A stretch of 64,000 nt of DNA from Kalmusia sp. IMI 367209 (GCA_027946365.1 JAPEUQ010000013.1:744001-808000), one strand, 5' to 3'; positions 1 through 12,282 are shown, counted from the stretch's first letter. Notes: a model not told the origin generated them from the letters alone. Program-made: numbers and translations.

Positions 1-270
1 ACACAACGCCTTGAAGAAGCACCTTATAACCCCAGCAACCACCGACCTCCGGCACCTCCGTTCCCCACCACGGTGCAAGGCTGCTCTCCTCACGCTCCTG
101 CTAATTATCCGAGCAGCAAGTCTATCTCAATTGCACCCCCGCAACTCGCTTCCCGACCTTCACCGCTTGTGTCCCTCGAACCGTCTTCGAACACCTCCGG
201 CTTGAAGAGAACACCTGCACGAGCACCTATTCCTCGTCGTAGTCGTCAAGTGTCTTGGACATTGTCTGCC

Positions 271-2280
271 ATGCCTACTCGAAGCATCAACCCGTTCGCG
301 ACCGTTTCCCCCAGCTCCACCCCTTCCCTCGACGCCCTAAACGAGAAGAAGGAACAGCCGCGACGCACCTCTTTCACCAAGGGCAGCAAGTTCACGTCCT
401 TGTTTGGCGGTAACACGCCCCGGACACGGAGCGAGGCCGCTGCTCTGCGCGAGGCAATTGTCGCGCAGCAGCAGGCCCTCTTGGACAACCCTTCGCCGCC
501 ACAGCAAATCAACACCGCCTCAATCGCCCTTCCTACCATAAATCTCACCACGGCTACCGGCGAGAAGATGCCTACCGAGCCGAAGACCCTCTTTCAGCCC
601 CCCAATCCCGAGGAGGCGCGGCGGAAAGCAAGAGCCGACGCACAATTCGGACCCTTGGGATCGCAGAAACACCGGTATACCAGCACATTCGAAGGAGAGT
701 TCGGGGATCCAATCGAAGACGAACCGCCTTATTACTTCCTCCTCACTACCTACATCAGCTACCTAATCTTAATTGTATTCGGACATGTACGTGACTTCTT
801 CGGCAAGCGCTTCAGGCGGGCACACTACCAGCATTTGGCGGAGAGGGACGGGTACGCGCCGTTGAATAGCGATTTCGACAATTTCTACACGCGACGATTG
901 AAGATGAGGATCAACGATTGTTTCTCGCGGCCAACTACTGGTGTTCCTGGGCGATTCATCACTCTACTAGACCGCAAGTCGGACGACGGCAACAACACCT
1001 TCAAGCTTCTTGGTACGACAACAGAGACGCTCAACATGAGCTCATACAACTACCTCGGCTTTGCTCAGTCTGAGGGACCTTGTGCCGATGCCGCGGAGCA
1101 AGCTGTTCGCAAGTACGGAGTAACCATGGCCAGCTCGCGCGCGGACGCCGGCACCTCAGAGCTGACCGTTGAGGTTGAAGACCTGATTGCCAGATTCGTT
1201 GGCAAGCCCGCTTCCATGGTCTTTTCGATGGGTTTCGTGACGAACGCCACCGCTTTCTCGACCATCATCGGCAAGGGTTGCCTCATGCTTTCGGATGAAT
1301 TGAATCACTCTTCGATTCGATTTGGCGCACGTCTCTCGGGTTCAATGATCAAGATGTTTAAGCACAACGATATGAAAGATTTGGAACGTTTGCTTCGGGA
1401 GGCTATCTCACAAGGGCAGCCTCGCACTCATCGTCCCTGGAAGAAGATTTTGGTTACCGTCGAAGGTCTCTACTCGATGGAAGGCACCATGTGCAATCTT
1501 CCTGCTCTTATCGAGTTGAAGAAGAAGTACAAGTACAACTTATTCGTTGACGAGGCGCATTCAGTTGGTGCAGTTGGGCCACGCGGACGGGGTGTCTGCG
1601 ATTATTTCGGAATTGATCCCTCGGAAGTGGATATTCTCATGGGCACGCTCACTAAATCCTTCGGTGCTAACGGAGGTTATCTGGCAGCTGATAAGGCCAT
1701 CATCGACAAGCTGCGCACGCAGAACGCCGCCATGATGTTTGCAGAGTCGCCAACGCCTCCAGTACTGGTTCAAATCGCTTCCTCGCTCCGCATCATCAGC
1801 GGTGAGCTGGTCCCAGGACAAGGCCAGGAACGTCTACAACGTCTCGCCTTCAACTCGCGATACCTTCGTCTCGGTCTCAAGAGGTTAGGCTTCATTGTCT
1901 ACGGCCATGATGACTCGCCTATCATCCCTGTGATGCTTTACAACCCCGCCAAAATGCCAGCTTTCTCCCACGAGATGCTCAAGCGCAAGATCTCTGTAGT
2001 TGTCGTTGGTTACCCAGCAACACCCCTTGTCTCATCAAGAGCGCGTTTCTGCATATCAGCAGCTCACACTAAAGATGATTTGGATCGTATGCTCGCAGCC
2101 TGCGACGAGGTAGGCGACCTGCTACAGCTCAAGTTCAGCAGCGGAGTTGCCGGCGGAGCAGACCCAGAGGAGCTTGCCGCACAAGAGAAAGACAGCCTGA
2201 GTATTGTCAAGCCTCCCAGGTGGAGACTGCAAGACGTTATCAAGCGTGGGGTTGAAGACGTCCAGGTAGCCCTTCGATAG
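271..2280 (+). CDS. LCB2: Serine palmitoyltransferase subunit 2 (LCB2)
   Basis: This is the catalytic subunit of serine palmitoyltransferase. It condenses serine with palmitoyl-CoA on the ER membrane, the first committed step of sphingolipid synthesis, and works with LCB1 (not in this window). It is one uninterrupted exon of 669 aa. I chose the ATG at 271 because upstream in-frame codons back to 73 lack an ATG and 669 aa suits the fungal family. Residues 1-150 are Ser/Pro-rich. A hydrophobic segment near 155-175 (YFLLTTYISYLILIVFGHV) fits an ER membrane anchor. The alpha-oxoamine synthase fold follows, with the PLP-binding lysine in the motif GTLTKSFGANGGY (Lys462, codon at 1654) and the upstream VDEAHSVGAVGPRGRG cofactor region. 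Bases 1-270 would be promoter or 5' leader. Identification is firm; only the start codon is inferred. Confidence 0.95.
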   Translation: MPTRSINPFATVSPSSTPSLDALNEKKEQPRRTSFTKGSKFTSLFGGNTPRTRSEAAALREAIVAQQQALLDNPSPPQQINTASIALPTINLTTATGEKMPTEPKTLFQPPNPEEARRKARADAQFGPLGSQKHRYTSTFEGEFGDPIEDEPPYYFLLTTYISYLILIVFGHVRDFFGKRFRRAHYQHLAERDGYAPLNSDFDNFYTRRLKMRINDCFSRPTTGVPGRFITLLDRKSDDGNNTFKLLGTTTETLNMSSYNYLGFAQSEGPCADAAEQAVRKYGVTMASSRADAGTSELTVEVEDLIARFVGKPASMVFSMGFVTNATAFSTIIGKGCLMLSDELNHSSIRFGARLSGSMIKMFKHNDMKDLERLLREAISQGQPRTHRPWKKILVTVEGLYSMEGTMCNLPALIELKKKYKYNLFVDEAHSVGAVGPRGRGVCDYFGIDPSEVDILMGTLTKSFGANGGYLAADKAIIDKLRTQNAAMMFAESPTPPVLVQIASSLRIISGELVPGQGQERLQRLAFNSRYLRLGLKRLGFIVYGHDDSPIIPVMLYNPAKMPAFSHEMLKRKISVVVVGYPATPLVSSRARFCISAAHTKDDLDRMLAACDEVGDLLQLKFSSGVAGGADPEELAAQEKDSLSIVKPPRWRLQDVIKRGVEDVQVALR

Positions 2281-5200
2281 CCGCGTCGACGCGGCTGAGC
2301 GGGCACGTGACGGGGCAACGAGCTGAGCGGGGCGCATATTAACGCGAGTGAGGCAGTCGAATCCTTCACTTCCTCGTGTCCGATTTTACCTTCCGCGCGA
2401 TTTTCTGGGATCGCGCGAGACAATGGAATCCCGCGGGAGAGGTGTGTGTGTGCCGGCTCCTCTCAGTCGTGGCCTCGTCTCGTTCAGAACTGAGACACCA
2501 GGACGGCAGCTCCCGTCGCCCTTGCCCGGTTGCCTACTCTGCTCCCCGGGCTCAGAGCGCGCCTCAGACTCTGTTGCCTACTCGCTTCGCCCGGCGTCCT
2601 TTGCATGCGTGGCGCTGTCTGCTTTGGGGATACAGGTCCTGAGTCCTTTTTTGGCGTCGGATTGCAAATGAGCATTTTTTCTGTACGATATTCTTCATAC
2701 CCTCGCTGTTAACTGCCGATTCTGGTATAAGTTCTTTTCTTGTCAAATCGTTTAGACCTCTTGAGGTGTTGGTGTTGCTGCCTTTGCCTGCTTGATCAGG
2801 CTGGGACAGCCTAGATTTCTGTTACTCAGCGATGTGGTAATGGTAATGTCTGAGGCGTGTACAGGGGCGGGGGTGTAAATACGTGGATAGCTAGGTGGAA
2901 TGGTGCTGGAGGGAGTAGTAGTGTAGATGATGAAACTGAATGGAACGGTGAAAGAACACTTTGAATTTTTCATGATGTTGATACGTGTGTGAAGTACGGG
3001 TATGCATTGCTACTCTGCCCTACCATTCTGCAGGACTACATGGTCTGTGAGTCATTTGGCAGGAGCTTATCTATCCAGCCTTGATGCTTTGCGTAGATGA
3101 TTCTTTGCATCGGCTGGGTGATGTTGAGTCTTCCTTCCGTGACCTCGCAATGCCACGTACGGAAGGCATTCTAGACCTCAGCATCAAACAGTTTCCTACG
3201 AGCAGGCTACATCCTCTCAAATGATAAAAAGTGATCCCAGGATAAACTGTAGGGGATCGTTAGCATGAGAGCACTACTACAGACCTAGACGGGGGCCTTG
3301 GTCTCCCACGGCGCAAAATAGCAATACACCTCCACACACATACATACTCCTCCCCTCACAGCCCCCTCACACAGAGTTCTTAGCACTCGCCCCCCACCGC
3401 CAGAGAAAGCCCGCCCGTTACATTTCCACACCCAGAGCACCATATCTCGAGCACAAGCGGGCCTCAACAAGACCACAAGGGCGCGGCGTTGAACGCGCGG
3501 ACCAGAGCATTAGCCTCTCCCCCCTCCCCCCACGGCAAAAAGTCAGAGTCAGACTCGTGGCGAGCGAGCCGGGACGCAAAGCGACTCGCCTCGCTGCAGT
3601 GTCCCCCCCGCTCGACAGACAAGAGCGCCGGCAGTGCGGTCGGAGTAAGCTGAGCGAGGTGCCCGCTTGGGCGGTATCTGGGGGGTGGGGGGGTTTAGTC
3701 CACGCGTCAGTGTGCGACCCGAGGCGCTTGCCCGCGCATCTGCCGTGGCCGTGTTGGATGTTTCCGATGCGGTAGCCTAGATGTGGCGAGCTGGCTTCCG
3801 TGGGTGGTTGCGGAGACGAGGGCGTGTCCAGGGGATGTTGTGCGTGGATGGGAAGGTGCCTGCTGTTTGGTTCTTGCATGCTCTGTGTTGCGGGGGGTGG
3901 ATTGATTCTGATTGCTTTGGGTAACGGCTGAGGTTTGAGTATGAGGCGGTGCGGTCGCACGCGGGAACGCCCGATGTCGTTGGAGTGGAGATTGAGGTTG
4001 TTTGGTTGGCGATATCTGGGGTTTCACTTGTCACGGAGTACGAGGGCGTAGATCTGTGGCTGTGTGTTCCATGGGAAGACTCCACCTACTAGTAGGTTAT
4101 ACTGTGCTTCTGAAGCATAGATGGAGTGAGTTGAGGGTATCAAGTTGCTAGAGTATCGGAACACAAGTCGTGCCTTGCCACCCTGCCTTGTCGAACCGAA
4201 GATATCAAGTTCACTAGTCTGTAGTAGAAACAGGACCACTAAAAACAGGTTGAAATGGATAAGCGATAGGCATTACAGCGGAGCGAAATGATTGATGCTT
4301 CCCGCGATGATGAAGATCCTGCGTTGTCTGTCCTGATTCTCGCCATCGTAACGCGGCATCCACAGCATGTGATTGAGATTGCCCGTCATTCATCCTCGAT
4401 CGTTTGCAGCAATTTCCTCTGGCTATGTCAAGACAGGATATCCTGCATTCCTGGTCATTCTAGGGAGGGTATCCCAGCTTGATGCACAGCAGAACCACCT
4501 ATGGAAATGACGATCTGATGCATCCCGCTCGAGCCGGCGAAAGCCAGAGTAGGGTGCAGAGAGTGGGGTACAACAGGGCAGTGTTTGAGACTCGGACGGC
4601 TGAAGGCTGGGACTGTGTGACAAAGATCGAGAAAACCACTGTAGTGGCGTGGTGACTTATCGCTAGGAGCGCCAGTGTAATATGAAATTCTCATAAGCCA
4701 TTGAAAGCATGCTTTCTCATTTATGCTTTTGGAAGGTGTCAATGTACAATCCTCCTCTTGCTGACCTTAGAGCATCAGATTGGCTATCCGATAAGAAGCT
4801 TTGTACAATCCGTATGGCTCATAGCAAGTTCCTCACCAACATATGCATTCCTTTGTTTGGATGCGTATGCCACGACTGCAACGCAAGCATTATGGGATCA
4901 TCCTTGTGATAACTAGGCAGCATCGCTAGTAGCAGTAGTACAGGCTATCAAGAGCGGAATGCGTCTGGTAATTGCTTTTTGCTGGCATTTGCAGGCCAAG
5001 CCTTCTTCCTCAACGGCGAGCACGCTGGTCTGTTCGTATTGCGCTTGATTCCGATTGCAACATTCGTATGCCCTGCATTGAGGGCTTCGAAAGATTCACA
5101 ATCCCACTCTAGGTCTATTGTCTCGTTCATGAGCATTTCGTTTTCGATATTGCCGGAGATCCAGGAGCTCTCATAGCGCAATAAGCGGTCAGTGACTCTG

Positions 5201-6903
5201 AGTTTGCTGTCCTGAAATGATGACAGCTATGTCTCAGTCGATATGCTGCATTAGGAATACAGTACCAAGCTTGCAGATTTGACCATGGAAGTCCTGAGGC
5301 AAAGGACCGACGAAAGTGTGCTGGATGCGGCGCTTCCTTCCGGTGTAGGGCTATCCTCTTGGTGATATCAACCGTGAAAATAAGCGTATGGCAGAGCTGC
5401 CAATAGCGCTTGCAGAGCAGATCGGACCTATTGTAGCGACTTTGGTCCTGATTCCATCTCGGGGTGTCGAATGGAAGAATGAAACAGTCCACAAGGCTGA
5501 GATTAGGCAACGTCATTTGGCAGGCTGCATCATCTTGGTCCGGTGTAGACGAGTAAGAGTTTTATCCACGATCACGTCTCTCGTAAACCACCAGACCTGC
5601 AATTGGTGGGCATGTGTGCCACTCACTGGCCAGCGTGACCAGGTGCAGATGAGGGCGTTCAGTCGCATATCACCCCAGGCTGAGGGTTACGGGGGGTAGG
5701 ACTAGTCCGCATGTGCGTTGGCGTCTCTTTCACGTGTATGGAAGCGCATCAAACTGTGAATTGTGGTGATTCGCGTACAGTGGCTATGTGTTGTTAGTCC
5801 TGCGCTTCAAGGAGGACCATGAGGTGGAAGGGCGAGCACCAGGGCCATGTCAAGGGAGTGTAACGACTGGTAAGTCGGCCGGCCGAAGCGGGCGAGGACA
5901 GTCCTAGGTAGTACACGGCTGGCTGCTGCTCGATACATGGCAGTTCCCTTCGTACAGCAGGGCCGCGGTCAGCTTGGATGATGACTCAACGTAACCAACG
6001 CATGGAGAGACGAAACGGACAGGGTGCTGCGTGCGCCACGCTTGCGAGAATCAACAAGCAGGACCATCAGTCGCGATATGCGATGGCTCGGGGACGACAT
6101 GTTGCGAGCATTTTTGCATTTGCCTTGTAAGTGGCGGATGGGAGGAGTGAACGCAAGCGGATCAAGCGCCCGTTAGCGCAAACAGCAGTTCGGGGGCGGC
6201 AATCTCCATCGCTCCAATCCATACCGCCCGGCAGTGCAGCATCATCGCCGCAACTCCACCGCATCTTTCGCACATCGCCAATCAGTCCCCAATCCAGAAG
6301 CATTTACGTGTGCGACACGCAAAGCAGCAGCGTCCTGCATGCATGTAGGATCCGGCTCGCAGCGAAGGTGCAGCAGCGACCGACTCCATTGCAGCACGTC
6401 TGACTGTTCCGGTGAATCGAGAGCCGCAAACCTGTCCCAAGGGCACGGTTTTGCTACCAAATTGCCCTGCTAGCAACCCATTTGCCTTGTTTCTACCGCG
6501 TGGCCCTGTCTGCGCCGATGGCTTTGCCCGGTCAAATTATCAGTTTTCTGGGGCTTCTGGTGCCCTGCCGGGGGGACCAATGGCATCATCCTCCACCTCC
6601 CAGCTCTCCAGGGCCAGCCATAATCGCTTGCATCTGCCGCATCCGCGCTTGAAACGTTGCTGCACGCCCACAATAGACTGTAACACCTTCGTTATGCTCC
6701 AAGATCGGATTGCATTGCACGTGTCGAGAGCACAAGAATGGCCTGTCTATATAGCTCTGTCGAGGACTCGCCCTTGCCTCGATCCCAAAGCCCACTCTTG
6801 ACTCCTTTGACACTACCCTCATACTGCTACATCTTCTTCGCTTCATGAGACTATACCGTCTCTCTAGGACTTCATTGACCATCAAGCGTCTGTGGCAGGC
6901 ACA
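2281..6903. other. Long gene-poor stretch, no supported gene
   Basis: About 4.6 kb without a convincing coding region on either strand. The open frames here (for example 3418-3960 minus) are Pro/Ser/Arg/His-rich, lack family motifs, and overlap others in several frames, as expected by chance in GC-rich DNA. A purine/pyrimidine-biased part near 3290-3560 contains short C-runs. The last several hundred bases probably hold the promoter and 5' leader of the gene starting at 6904. A non-coding transcript cannot be excluded by eye. Confidence 0.5.
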
Positions 6904-9180
6904 ATGGATCACAATGGACCACCCCATCACCGTCCTGCCTTCGGAGGCCCCATGCCAGGTCAGCACTCCATAGGTCAACCGCGTGGAGCCCACCATGCAC
7001 AGGACTCTCTACATCGACAACGCCTCCAAGGTAGCCAGCAGCATTTCGGCTCCTTTGATCAGCCATCGAGCGAGCAACTAGCTTTCTTCTCGATGCACAA
7101 GCCAATAGGTGTGAAGTCCTGGACTAACGCTACACCACTACACCTTCGCCTGTCTTCAAGTGATATTCGACAAACTCTGACCAAGTGGCAACTGAATTCG
7201 AACAAAAGTGTTGTAGACACTCTCAATACCCTTGATTCAAAGACCGCTCGCATGATGATCGAGGCACTCGTACATGAACAAAACGAAAAACTCTCAGCAT
7301 CCGATTCACCAAGTGAGTGGGTAATTGCTGGCATTGACGTAAAAAAGGAGACTGTGAAGCGATACCCCTATCAAAGGGACATCATCACACGCATCGAGAT
7401 CATTCTCAAGACCGAACCTCTACAAATGGACGATATGTCCAGGGCCAACGCCAACTTCCGAAATGAGGACCTTCACGATTCTCCTCCTCCATTGAATGAA
7501 CCATTCGGGAGGGTCGGCCCCGCTCATATGAACCAAGGATCCCAAAGGCCACCGCAATCTGGTCCCAACATCATGCATGTCGAACACCAAGGCATCCGCG
7601 AACCACCTATGCGTGATCCACCATTTTCGGGTCATGGCCGTGATCATGATCTAGGTCCTATGCCTATGCCTATGCGCGAAGATTTCCCCCCTCCACCACC
7701 ACAGCATATCCAAGCAGGTCCTCCCCATGGCTCGCACCCTCAAGGAGCCCCTCACCCTGGTCCAAATCCTCATGCAGGCCCTCCTCACGGTGCACCTCAG
7801 GGAGTACCCATGCACGGTCCACAGAACGTTATGGTGCTACCACCTCCACCACACGACATGCCAGGTGGACCAATTCGGCATCCCCCACATGACCCTCACC
7901 AACACCCAAGACCTATGTCAGGACCCATGCCTCCCCATGGCGTTGAGATCATTGACTCACATGTGCTCAAGCACCACAAGTCCAAGTCAAAAAGTCTTCG
8001 CCATGAGTTTCAAGACGCATTCGAGCACGAATCTGGGTCAGAGTCAGGTCATTCTGATAGTGGCTCTCACTTCAGCTCGAGATCGGTTGAGGACGGAGAT
8101 TACAGAATCATCGAGCGCTCCCGGAGCCGCGGAAGGAAGGGGAGCAAGACCAGAGCACGCAGTCGCAGTGGCAACAGGAGCCGAAGTCATGGTCGCGATA
8201 ATGTACCTAAGATATACAAGGTCAAAAAGTCCCATGGTAGAGGTCGATCCGACGTTGAAGCTGTTCTCGACGATAAGCACAAGTTCTCTTCCAAGAACAG
8301 TTCGCCCCGGTCCTCTGCTGCTGCATTGCCAACGCAGCAGATCTTCAATATTCACATCGATAACGACAATGATCGTGAGCGCGAACGAAACAACACACGT
8401 GGAAGGGAACATCATATGGACCAGGAGACGCGACGCACAAGCAATCCTATTTCCCCTCTCGGGTTCTCTGACCCGGTGTATACTAAGCGGGATAAATATG
8501 ACGCTCATCCCATGTCACGACATTCATCTGTTGGTGGAAGCGAGACAGGTTCTTCTGTTTGTGATAGCAACTCTTCCTTCTATACCTCAGATGACAGCGT
8601 CTTCTCCGAACCTATCCGCGCGCGCATGCCTAGTCGAACAATCTCTGAAGTAGGCGCTCAGCCGCATCTTCGCTCCCGCGCCATTCCCCGCCCACGCGAG
8701 GACGCCTACGTGACAGTCTATCATGAACCTCGTCGCCGACAGAAACAACGCTCCCCAGCAGACGACTATCCACATCGTCCCAGAGGTTCCCTCCATGAGG
8801 ACCGGATCGAACCACTTCATTCACCTTCTTTTCAGCGACCGCCTCTTTCTGCGCGTCGTCACAGCGTGCAAATGGCTAATCCCTTCGACTCGCGATACAC
8901 GGCGCAGGCCTCACGATCCTACACCGATGTTCCTCCATCTTATGCGTACAAAAGCCAACCGCAGCCTCAGCGGTACATCGCTGAGGATCGACCCGATCCA
9001 TTTGAGCTACGCGCCATGGCAGCTCAAATAGACGCCATGAATTATATCAATCAATCACGACGTCACGGTGCCCCGTCGAGGCGTAACAGTTTCCGGAGTA
9101 GGATGGATGCTGAAGCTGACGAGTGGGCTTACCACCCCCGGGAGAGGGTCCATGGTGCCTATCGACATGTCGGGGCCTAG
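6904..9180 (+). CDS. Hypothetical disordered His/Pro/Arg-Ser-rich protein
   Basis: A single-exon frame of 758 aa from the ATG at 6904; an in-frame GTG twelve bases upstream is not a plausible start. I do not recognise a named family. Residues about 70-170 look ordered, with helical, charged sequence (for example SSSDIRQTLTKWQLNSNKSV and EWVIAGIDVKKETVKRYPY). After that the protein is low complexity: a Pro/His/Gly/Met-rich stretch at about 200-350, an RS-like stretch with many Arg-Ser and Ser-Arg dipeptides at about 400-450, and Arg/Ser/Tyr-rich sequence to the end. No signal peptide or membrane segment is visible. The composition resembles fungal RNA-binding or nuclear scaffold proteins, but that is only inference. 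The long uninterrupted frame with consistent composition supports a real gene. Confidence 0.8.
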   Translation: MDHNGPPHHRPAFGGPMPGQHSIGQPRGAHHAQDSLHRQRLQGSQQHFGSFDQPSSEQLAFFSMHKPIGVKSWTNATPLHLRLSSSDIRQTLTKWQLNSNKSVVDTLNTLDSKTARMMIEALVHEQNEKLSASDSPSEWVIAGIDVKKETVKRYPYQRDIITRIEIILKTEPLQMDDMSRANANFRNEDLHDSPPPLNEPFGRVGPAHMNQGSQRPPQSGPNIMHVEHQGIREPPMRDPPFSGHGRDHDLGPMPMPMREDFPPPPPQHIQAGPPHGSHPQGAPHPGPNPHAGPPHGAPQGVPMHGPQNVMVLPPPPHDMPGGPIRHPPHDPHQHPRPMSGPMPPHGVEIIDSHVLKHHKSKSKSLRHEFQDAFEHESGSESGHSDSGSHFSSRSVEDGDYRIIERSRSRGRKGSKTRARSRSGNRSRSHGRDNVPKIYKVKKSHGRGRSDVEAVLDDKHKFSSKNSSPRSSAAALPTQQIFNIHIDNDNDRERERNNTRGREHHMDQETRRTSNPISPLGFSDPVYTKRDKYDAHPMSRHSSVGGSETGSSVCDSNSSFYTSDDSVFSEPIRARMPSRTISEVGAQPHLRSRAIPRPREDAYVTVYHEPRRRQKQRSPADDYPHRPRGSLHEDRIEPLHSPSFQRPPLSARRHSVQMANPFDSRYTAQASRSYTDVPPSYAYKSQPQPQRYIAEDRPDPFELRAMAAQIDAMNYINQSRRHGAPSRRNSFRSRMDAEADEWAYHPRERVHGAYRHVGA

Positions 9181-11015
9181 GCTCATCTCATTTGGTATGT
9201 GAGCAAGTGTTCAAGGTAGCCGTGTCGGCATTTCGGTGCTTAGTATCATTAAAATCTCCCAATGCGTGGTTGTGTGTTCGCTTCTCGATCACGGTTGTGG
9301 TTACTTATAACTTTGTAGCGTGCTTGTCGTTTGCTTATGTTCCAATACGATGAAGATCACGGCCATAGCAATTTAAAAAAATTTCCAGAGATTTGTCTCG
9401 TCTGTATCATGCATCCTGAGATGACTTAATTGACAAGGTGTCTATACACCTCTGGATAAACTTTTGAAGTCTCACCTTTGATCTGAAGCTATGATGGTGT
9501 TCCATGCATACGCACCCACTACGTATACGAAGAAGCGTAGCTAATCCACCAAGTTCACATATTCGGTAATATCAAGTAGATGTACTGCGTCCTAAAGTGA
9601 CGCATTTACTTCCCACCCAGTCCACGTCTTCACCCGGAGTCCGAGCTGCCACTCCCAAGCTTGCCGCACACACAAGCCACACCCGACCACATCTCCCATG
9701 AGGAAATGTATACGCCCATCGAGACTTCCCAGCGCTGACGCTATGCTTACGTTCCCTAAAGCCCAATCTACCTTCCATGCACGGGCAACCCGCCATCGCG
9801 TTCCTCTCTCAACACACCGTTTCAAGAATATAACACACACGCTATACATGCATGCATCTTCCCCCATACTCCAGACCAGCACCCTATTAATAATCTAATC
9901 GCCGCTCCAAGGGCGGCCGTCTAGAGAAGGAAGGTCAAGTCCCCAAATAAGCACTGCACCCAGCGGCGCACTTGCTCGATGCGAGCGAAGCCGAGTCCGA
10001 AGTCCGCAGGCGCACTTGATGCCGAACGGCCCGACCCCCCCCACACACACAGGCAGGCAGGCAGGCAGGCAGGTAGGTAGGGGAGGACTATCTACGGTAC
10101 GATGATTCAATGCCTGTGATGAGCAGGGCGCGAGCGACGAGCCGCGGGAAGCAGAAATAGTGGATCGAGTGAGACAGGCGGATGGGCATCCCTTGCAGGA
10201 CGAAAACTGCACCCAAGCGAAGTGTAGTACGGCATGGGAGGCAGGATGCACACACACATGCACACATACCAGCCTGGCTGTTGGTCTTTCTCCTCCATCG
10301 CTATGCCTGGAAGCGTGCACTCCTCTCACATTGCCCACCCCACTTGGCAACTCGTCGCTCGCACAAGAAGCAAAGATATAGTCGCCACTTCAAACATTCT
10401 ATATTTACTCGTGGTTTGCCTGCCACACTTCTCGATCCGTCGTTCCATGCACCTGCCACGTCACCTCGAACCTTGCACAACGAACCACTGAAACAAGAAA
10501 TCATTTCACTACATATCTTATATCTCCAGACAAGTTACACGACCCTCCCCCAGCCCACCCTGCCACACGTCACCCACAAAAAAGGAAGGAAATGGTGTAT
10601 CCGCACGTCCGCGCCAACATTATTAAGAAAACAAGAATATCTCCTTTTATGTGGAGATTGAAATATGATGGTAGTAAGCTTCGCTGGCAGCTGTTTCCAA
10701 TACAGCATAAGAACAGAGTTATAAAAGGGCATGATAGATAATCCGCCTTTTGATAGAGAAGAAAGGTTGCTTACTACTTTGGCGAGTGAAAGCCCCGGCC
10801 CACGCAGGGTATCAAAGAGAAACTTGGGATGAGGCAGCCACTCCACCAAGGCTAATGAACAAGTTTGGTCGAAGTGCGACACAGGGGAAAGGAAAAGCAT
10901 TTTCACAACGCCGTGCATGGATGTGGCGATGTCCGTCGTTATCAAAGACATACATCCCGTCACTCAACTCCCAATCGAAAGTCTTTTAATGTCCAAGCGG
11001 GAAATTACACGTTGA
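9181..11015. other. Intergenic region between convergent genes
   Basis: About 1.8 kb between the stop of the 6904-9180 gene and the stop of the G-alpha gene on the other strand. It should contain both 3' UTRs. Short open frames such as 10535-10963 (minus) show no domain or codon regularity. A tetranucleotide microsatellite lies at 10051-10080. Nothing else is supported. Confidence 0.5.
10051..10080. repeat. (AGGC)n/(AGGT)n tetranucleotide microsatellite
   Basis: A run of tandem AGGC units passes into two AGGT units, directly after a C-run and a short CA repeat (10035-10050). It lies in the non-coding space downstream of the G-alpha gene. Such slippage tracts are expected to vary in length between strains. 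Confidence 0.85.
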
Positions 11016-12282
11016 CTATATCAGACCGCACAATCGGAGGTTTTCTTGAATGATTATGTCTGCATTTCATTAGTGACAATCTCTGGCTGGCACAACGAGC
11101 CAAGCTTACCGTTTACAGCAGCCATGACGAATCGGATCTGCATTGTGTCCGTGGCGCATGTGAAATGGGTGTAGATTTGCTTAGTCTCGTGTTGGTTGAG
11201 CGATACGAAGCGGTTCAGGATGTAGTCGCAGGCCGCTGCGTAGTCCGGGCCACCTACATAGTCTGTTAGCATCCGTCGCGTGATAACATGCATTGTGAAG
11301 CCATACCTTCGTAATCCGGGAAGTAGTTCTTCATGGGGCTGACAGGCAGCTTCTCCTTGAATCGATCGATCTTGTTCAAGAAAAGAATGATAGAAGTCTT
11401 GACGAACCACCGCGAGTTGCAGATGGAGTCAAACAGTGTCAGTGCTTCCTGCATACGGTTGACAGTCTCGTCTTCGAACAACAACTGATCGTACTCGGAG
11501 ATGGCTACGAGGAAGAGGATCGTTGTGACGTTCTCGAAGCAGTGTATCCACTTCTTTCTTTCTGATCGCTGACCACCGACATCGAACATGCGGTATGTGA
11601 GGTCACCAATGATGAAGGTGGTTTCGGTGATACCCGTAGTCTTGACACGGGATCGGAGGACATCCTGATCGTTAGGGATGTAGTCGCCCGCCGCAATACG
11701 GTCGATCGAGTCGAAGTAGCTTTGATCGTCAGCAGTGGTCATCACAGGCAGAAATCGGTCATCGACTTACTATTTGGCCGAGTCGTTGAGCTGGTATTCG
11801 CGCGAACGTTGGAAGCACTGCTGCACACCTGCGTCTTTCCAGAGCACAGAGATGGCGTTGCCAACCTCCGGGGGAAGGCTGTCGCCTTCGATTTGTGCAG
11901 GCTGCATGAAGATGGTCTGGACGTGGTACTCGGCGCGCTGGTCGTCGAGAGGGAGCTCGAGCGACTCCATGGCCTCCAGAATCACACGCATCGACTGCAC
12001 TGTGTTGCTGAAGATGATTTCTTTGAACGATTCGCGCTCGTCGCGCGAGTAGCCGCCCTCGTGGATGAGCTTCATCTGCTTGAGAATCGTCGACTTGCCG
12101 GATTCACCAGCACCTGCTACACGTTAGCATTGAGGCCGAAGCCGACGCCCACGGGTGTACTGACCGAGCAACAGCATCTTGATTTCATTGCGCTGCAGCA
12201 TCTTGTCGCGCTTCAATTGGTTCTCAATCTCCTCGTTCCTCTGCTTCCCCTCCTTCTCCTCCGTGCTCATTCCGCAGCCCAT
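11016..12282 (-). CDS. fadA/gna-1: Heterotrimeric G protein alpha subunit, group I
   Basis: GTP-binding alpha subunit that relays signals from seven-transmembrane receptors at the plasma membrane; group I members in filamentous fungi control growth, conidiation, cAMP level and virulence. Exons on the minus strand are 12282-12165, 12113-11771, 11719-11307, 11253-11110 and 11059-11016. They sum to 1062 nt, giving 353 aa, exactly the family length. Visible motifs are an N-terminal MGCGMS (myristoylation and palmitoylation signal), GAGESGKST at residues 40-48, RSRVKTTGI (switch I), [12 protein letters not shown] (switch II), NKID and TCATDT for guanine binding, and a C-terminal CGLI whose Cys at -4 is the pertussis-toxin type site. 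All four introns are 50-53 nt with gt..ag ends. Subgroup assignment rests on the N- and C-termini. Confidence 0.97.

Noticed and set aside
3418..3960. 180-codon Pro/His-rich frame on the minus strand
   Set aside because: Low complexity, several overlapping frames, no motif; not enough to call a gene.
7727..8653. 308-codon frame on the plus strand
   Set aside because: Alternate frame within the 6904-9180 gene; lacks consistent composition and an independent start context.
10041..10080. CRISPR-like or telomeric repeat
   Set aside because: It is only a short tetranucleotide microsatellite; no spacer structure and not the TTAGGG-type telomere unit.
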